A stretch of DNA of 64,000 nt from Intrasporangiaceae bacterium (GTDB lineage: Bacteria; Actinomycetota; Actinomycetes; Actinomycetales; Dermatophilaceae). Position 1 is the stretch's first letter. Every line of letters begins with the position of its first letter. A program made the translations under genes and the position numbers. Location of the stretch: NCBI GenBank assembly GCA_021324575.1, contig JAJPIW010000028.1:1-64000 (forward strand), read 5' to 3'. Below the pieces are notes generated by a model. It saw only the letters and a program-made list of their open reading frames with translations. It searched no databases and was not told where the DNA came from. Below, one piece after another: positions 63,170 through 64,000 of the stretch.

Positions 63170-64000
63170 ATGACCGAGTTCGACGACGCCCTGGCCCTCG
63201 ACCGGGTCGCCGACGGGGTCCGCCGCGGTCGCCTCGGCGAGGCGTGGTCCATCGGTGGGGCGGTCAACGGAGGCCTGCTCATGTCGCTGGCCGGCCAGGC
63301 CCTCGCCGAGCACCTGGCCGAGCACGGCGGCAACGCCTCGGGCCACGACGCGCCGGTCGCGTTCACGGCATACTTCCTCTCCGCCTCCAGCGACGGCCCG
63401 GCCGAGCTGAGGACCGAGGTCGTCCGGGTGGGGCGGACCATGTCGACCGGCCAGGTGAGCCTCGTGCAGGAGGTCGACGGGCAGCCGGTCGAGCGGCTGC
63501 GCGCCCTGGCGTCGTACGGCGACCTCGCGACGTGGGCCCAGCCCGTGTTGCGCGAGCCCGAGGTCCCTCGTATGCCGCCCCCGGACCAGTGCGTCGACGC
63601 GGCGATGGCCCCCGCGGACTTCCGCGAGTCGGTGCCGCTGCTCGGGCGTTTCGACCTCCGCCTCGACCCGGCGACAGCCGGTTGGGCGCTCGGGCAGCCG
63701 TCCGGGCAGGGCGTCATGCGCGGCTGGATCCGGTTCGCCGACGGCCGACCGGTCGATGCGCTCTCGCTCCTGTTCTTCCTCGACGCCCTGCCCCCGGTGG
63801 CCTTCGACCTCGGGATCATGGGCTGGGCGCCGACCCTGGAGTTCTCCGGCCACATCCGGGCCGAACCGACCGACGGCTGGCTCCTCGTCGAGCTGACCAC
63901 CCGCACCGTGACGGGCGGGCTGCTCGAGGAGGACGCGATGATCTGGGACGAGAGCGGCCGGATGGTCGCCCAGTCCCGCCAGCTGGCCGGCATCCGACTT
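63170..64000 (+). CDS. Acyl-CoA thioesterase-like (TesB-like hotdog) protein, 3' end outside window
   Basis: The frame opens at ATG 63170 and stays open to the last base (277 codons so far). The sequence has a double-hotdog layout: GEAWSIGGAVNGGLLMSLAGQAL and TEVVRVGRTMSTGQVSLVQEVDG in the first half, then AGWALGQPSGQGVMRGWIRFADG, WAPTLEFSGHIRAEP and LVELTTRTVTGGLLEEDAMIWDESGRMVAQSRQL. Such proteins hydrolyse acyl-CoA esters. It diverges from the kinase gene with 42 bp between starts. The stop codon lies beyond the window. Confidence 0.82.
   Translation, partial: MTEFDDALALDRVADGVRRGRLGEAWSIGGAVNGGLLMSLAGQALAEHLAEHGGNASGHDAPVAFTAYFLSASSDGPAELRTEVVRVGRTMSTGQVSLVQEVDGQPVERLRALASYGDLATWAQPVLREPEVPRMPPPDQCVDAAMAPADFRESVPLLGRFDLRLDPATAGWALGQPSGQGVMRGWIRFADGRPVDALSLLFFLDALPPVAFDLGIMGWAPTLEFSGHIRAEPTDGWLLVELTTRTVTGGLLEEDAMIWDESGRMVAQSRQLAGIRL

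Overview
The window is chromosomal DNA of a high-GC (about 70 %) actinobacterium, probably a member of the Micrococcales close to Intrasporangiaceae. I infer this from codon use, frequent GTG starts, stop/start overlaps of the ATGA and GTGA type, two WhiB proteins, F420-dependent enzymes, a gpgS-folP2-like pair, and a gene order on the right half that resembles the Mycobacterium tuberculosis marP-crp-whiB4-ponA2 neighbourhood. The species cannot be fixed from sequence alone.

Left arm (1-20.8 kb). It starts inside the aspartate kinase gene, followed by an asd homologue that lacks the catalytic cysteine, a LytR_C protein, PPi-type phosphofructokinase, membrane proteins, a phospholipase D, gpgS and a folP-like gene, an F420 pair (Ddn-like enzyme and Fgd), an enoyl-CoA hydratase, a large secreted GH78 rhamnosidase, a 2OG oxygenase and a lipoprotein. 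It ends in an unusual export cluster: a SipW/ER-type signal peptidase fused to a LamG domain, a TasA-like SipW-type substrate, and a divergent MarR regulator.

Integrated element (20,881-31,788). This is an actinomycete integrative and conjugative element (AICE, pSAM2 type) in the 3' half of a tRNA-Pro(CGG) gene, bounded by 48-bp direct repeats. The core is, from right to left, tyrosine integrase, excisionase, RepSA-like HUH initiator, WhiB protein, FtsK/TraB translocase, two small proteins, then a divergent GntR regulator with a palindromic operator and a YdcF/DUF218 protein. Its left end carries cargo: a low-GC gene with a HEPN-like Rx4H motif inserted beside a broken regulator-cutA locus, and two small membrane proteins.

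Right arm (31.8-64 kb). A cell-envelope and stress block holds metallophosphoesterase, YqeY, PASTA-containing class A PBP, WhiB, two ArsA/Get3 ATPases, an APH-like kinase, HxlR with an oxidoreductase, an alpha/beta hydrolase, DUF4177, RidA, MerR, NUDIX, MBL, Crp, Nth, CoA NUDIX, MarP-like protease, EphE-like hydrolase, holin-like protein, NhaA, GDPD and acetyl-CoA synthetase. It ends with two sodium:solute symporter plus small-membrane-protein pairs and a LytS/LytTR two-component system, which together with acs suggest a short-chain carboxylate uptake module. A thioesterase-like gene runs off the right end.

Two window-wide features stand out. The heptamer GGCATAC/GTATGCC occurs about 80 times on both strands, far above chance, and is nearly absent from the AICE. 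Most convergent gene junctions carry their own long perfect palindromes without U-tracts.
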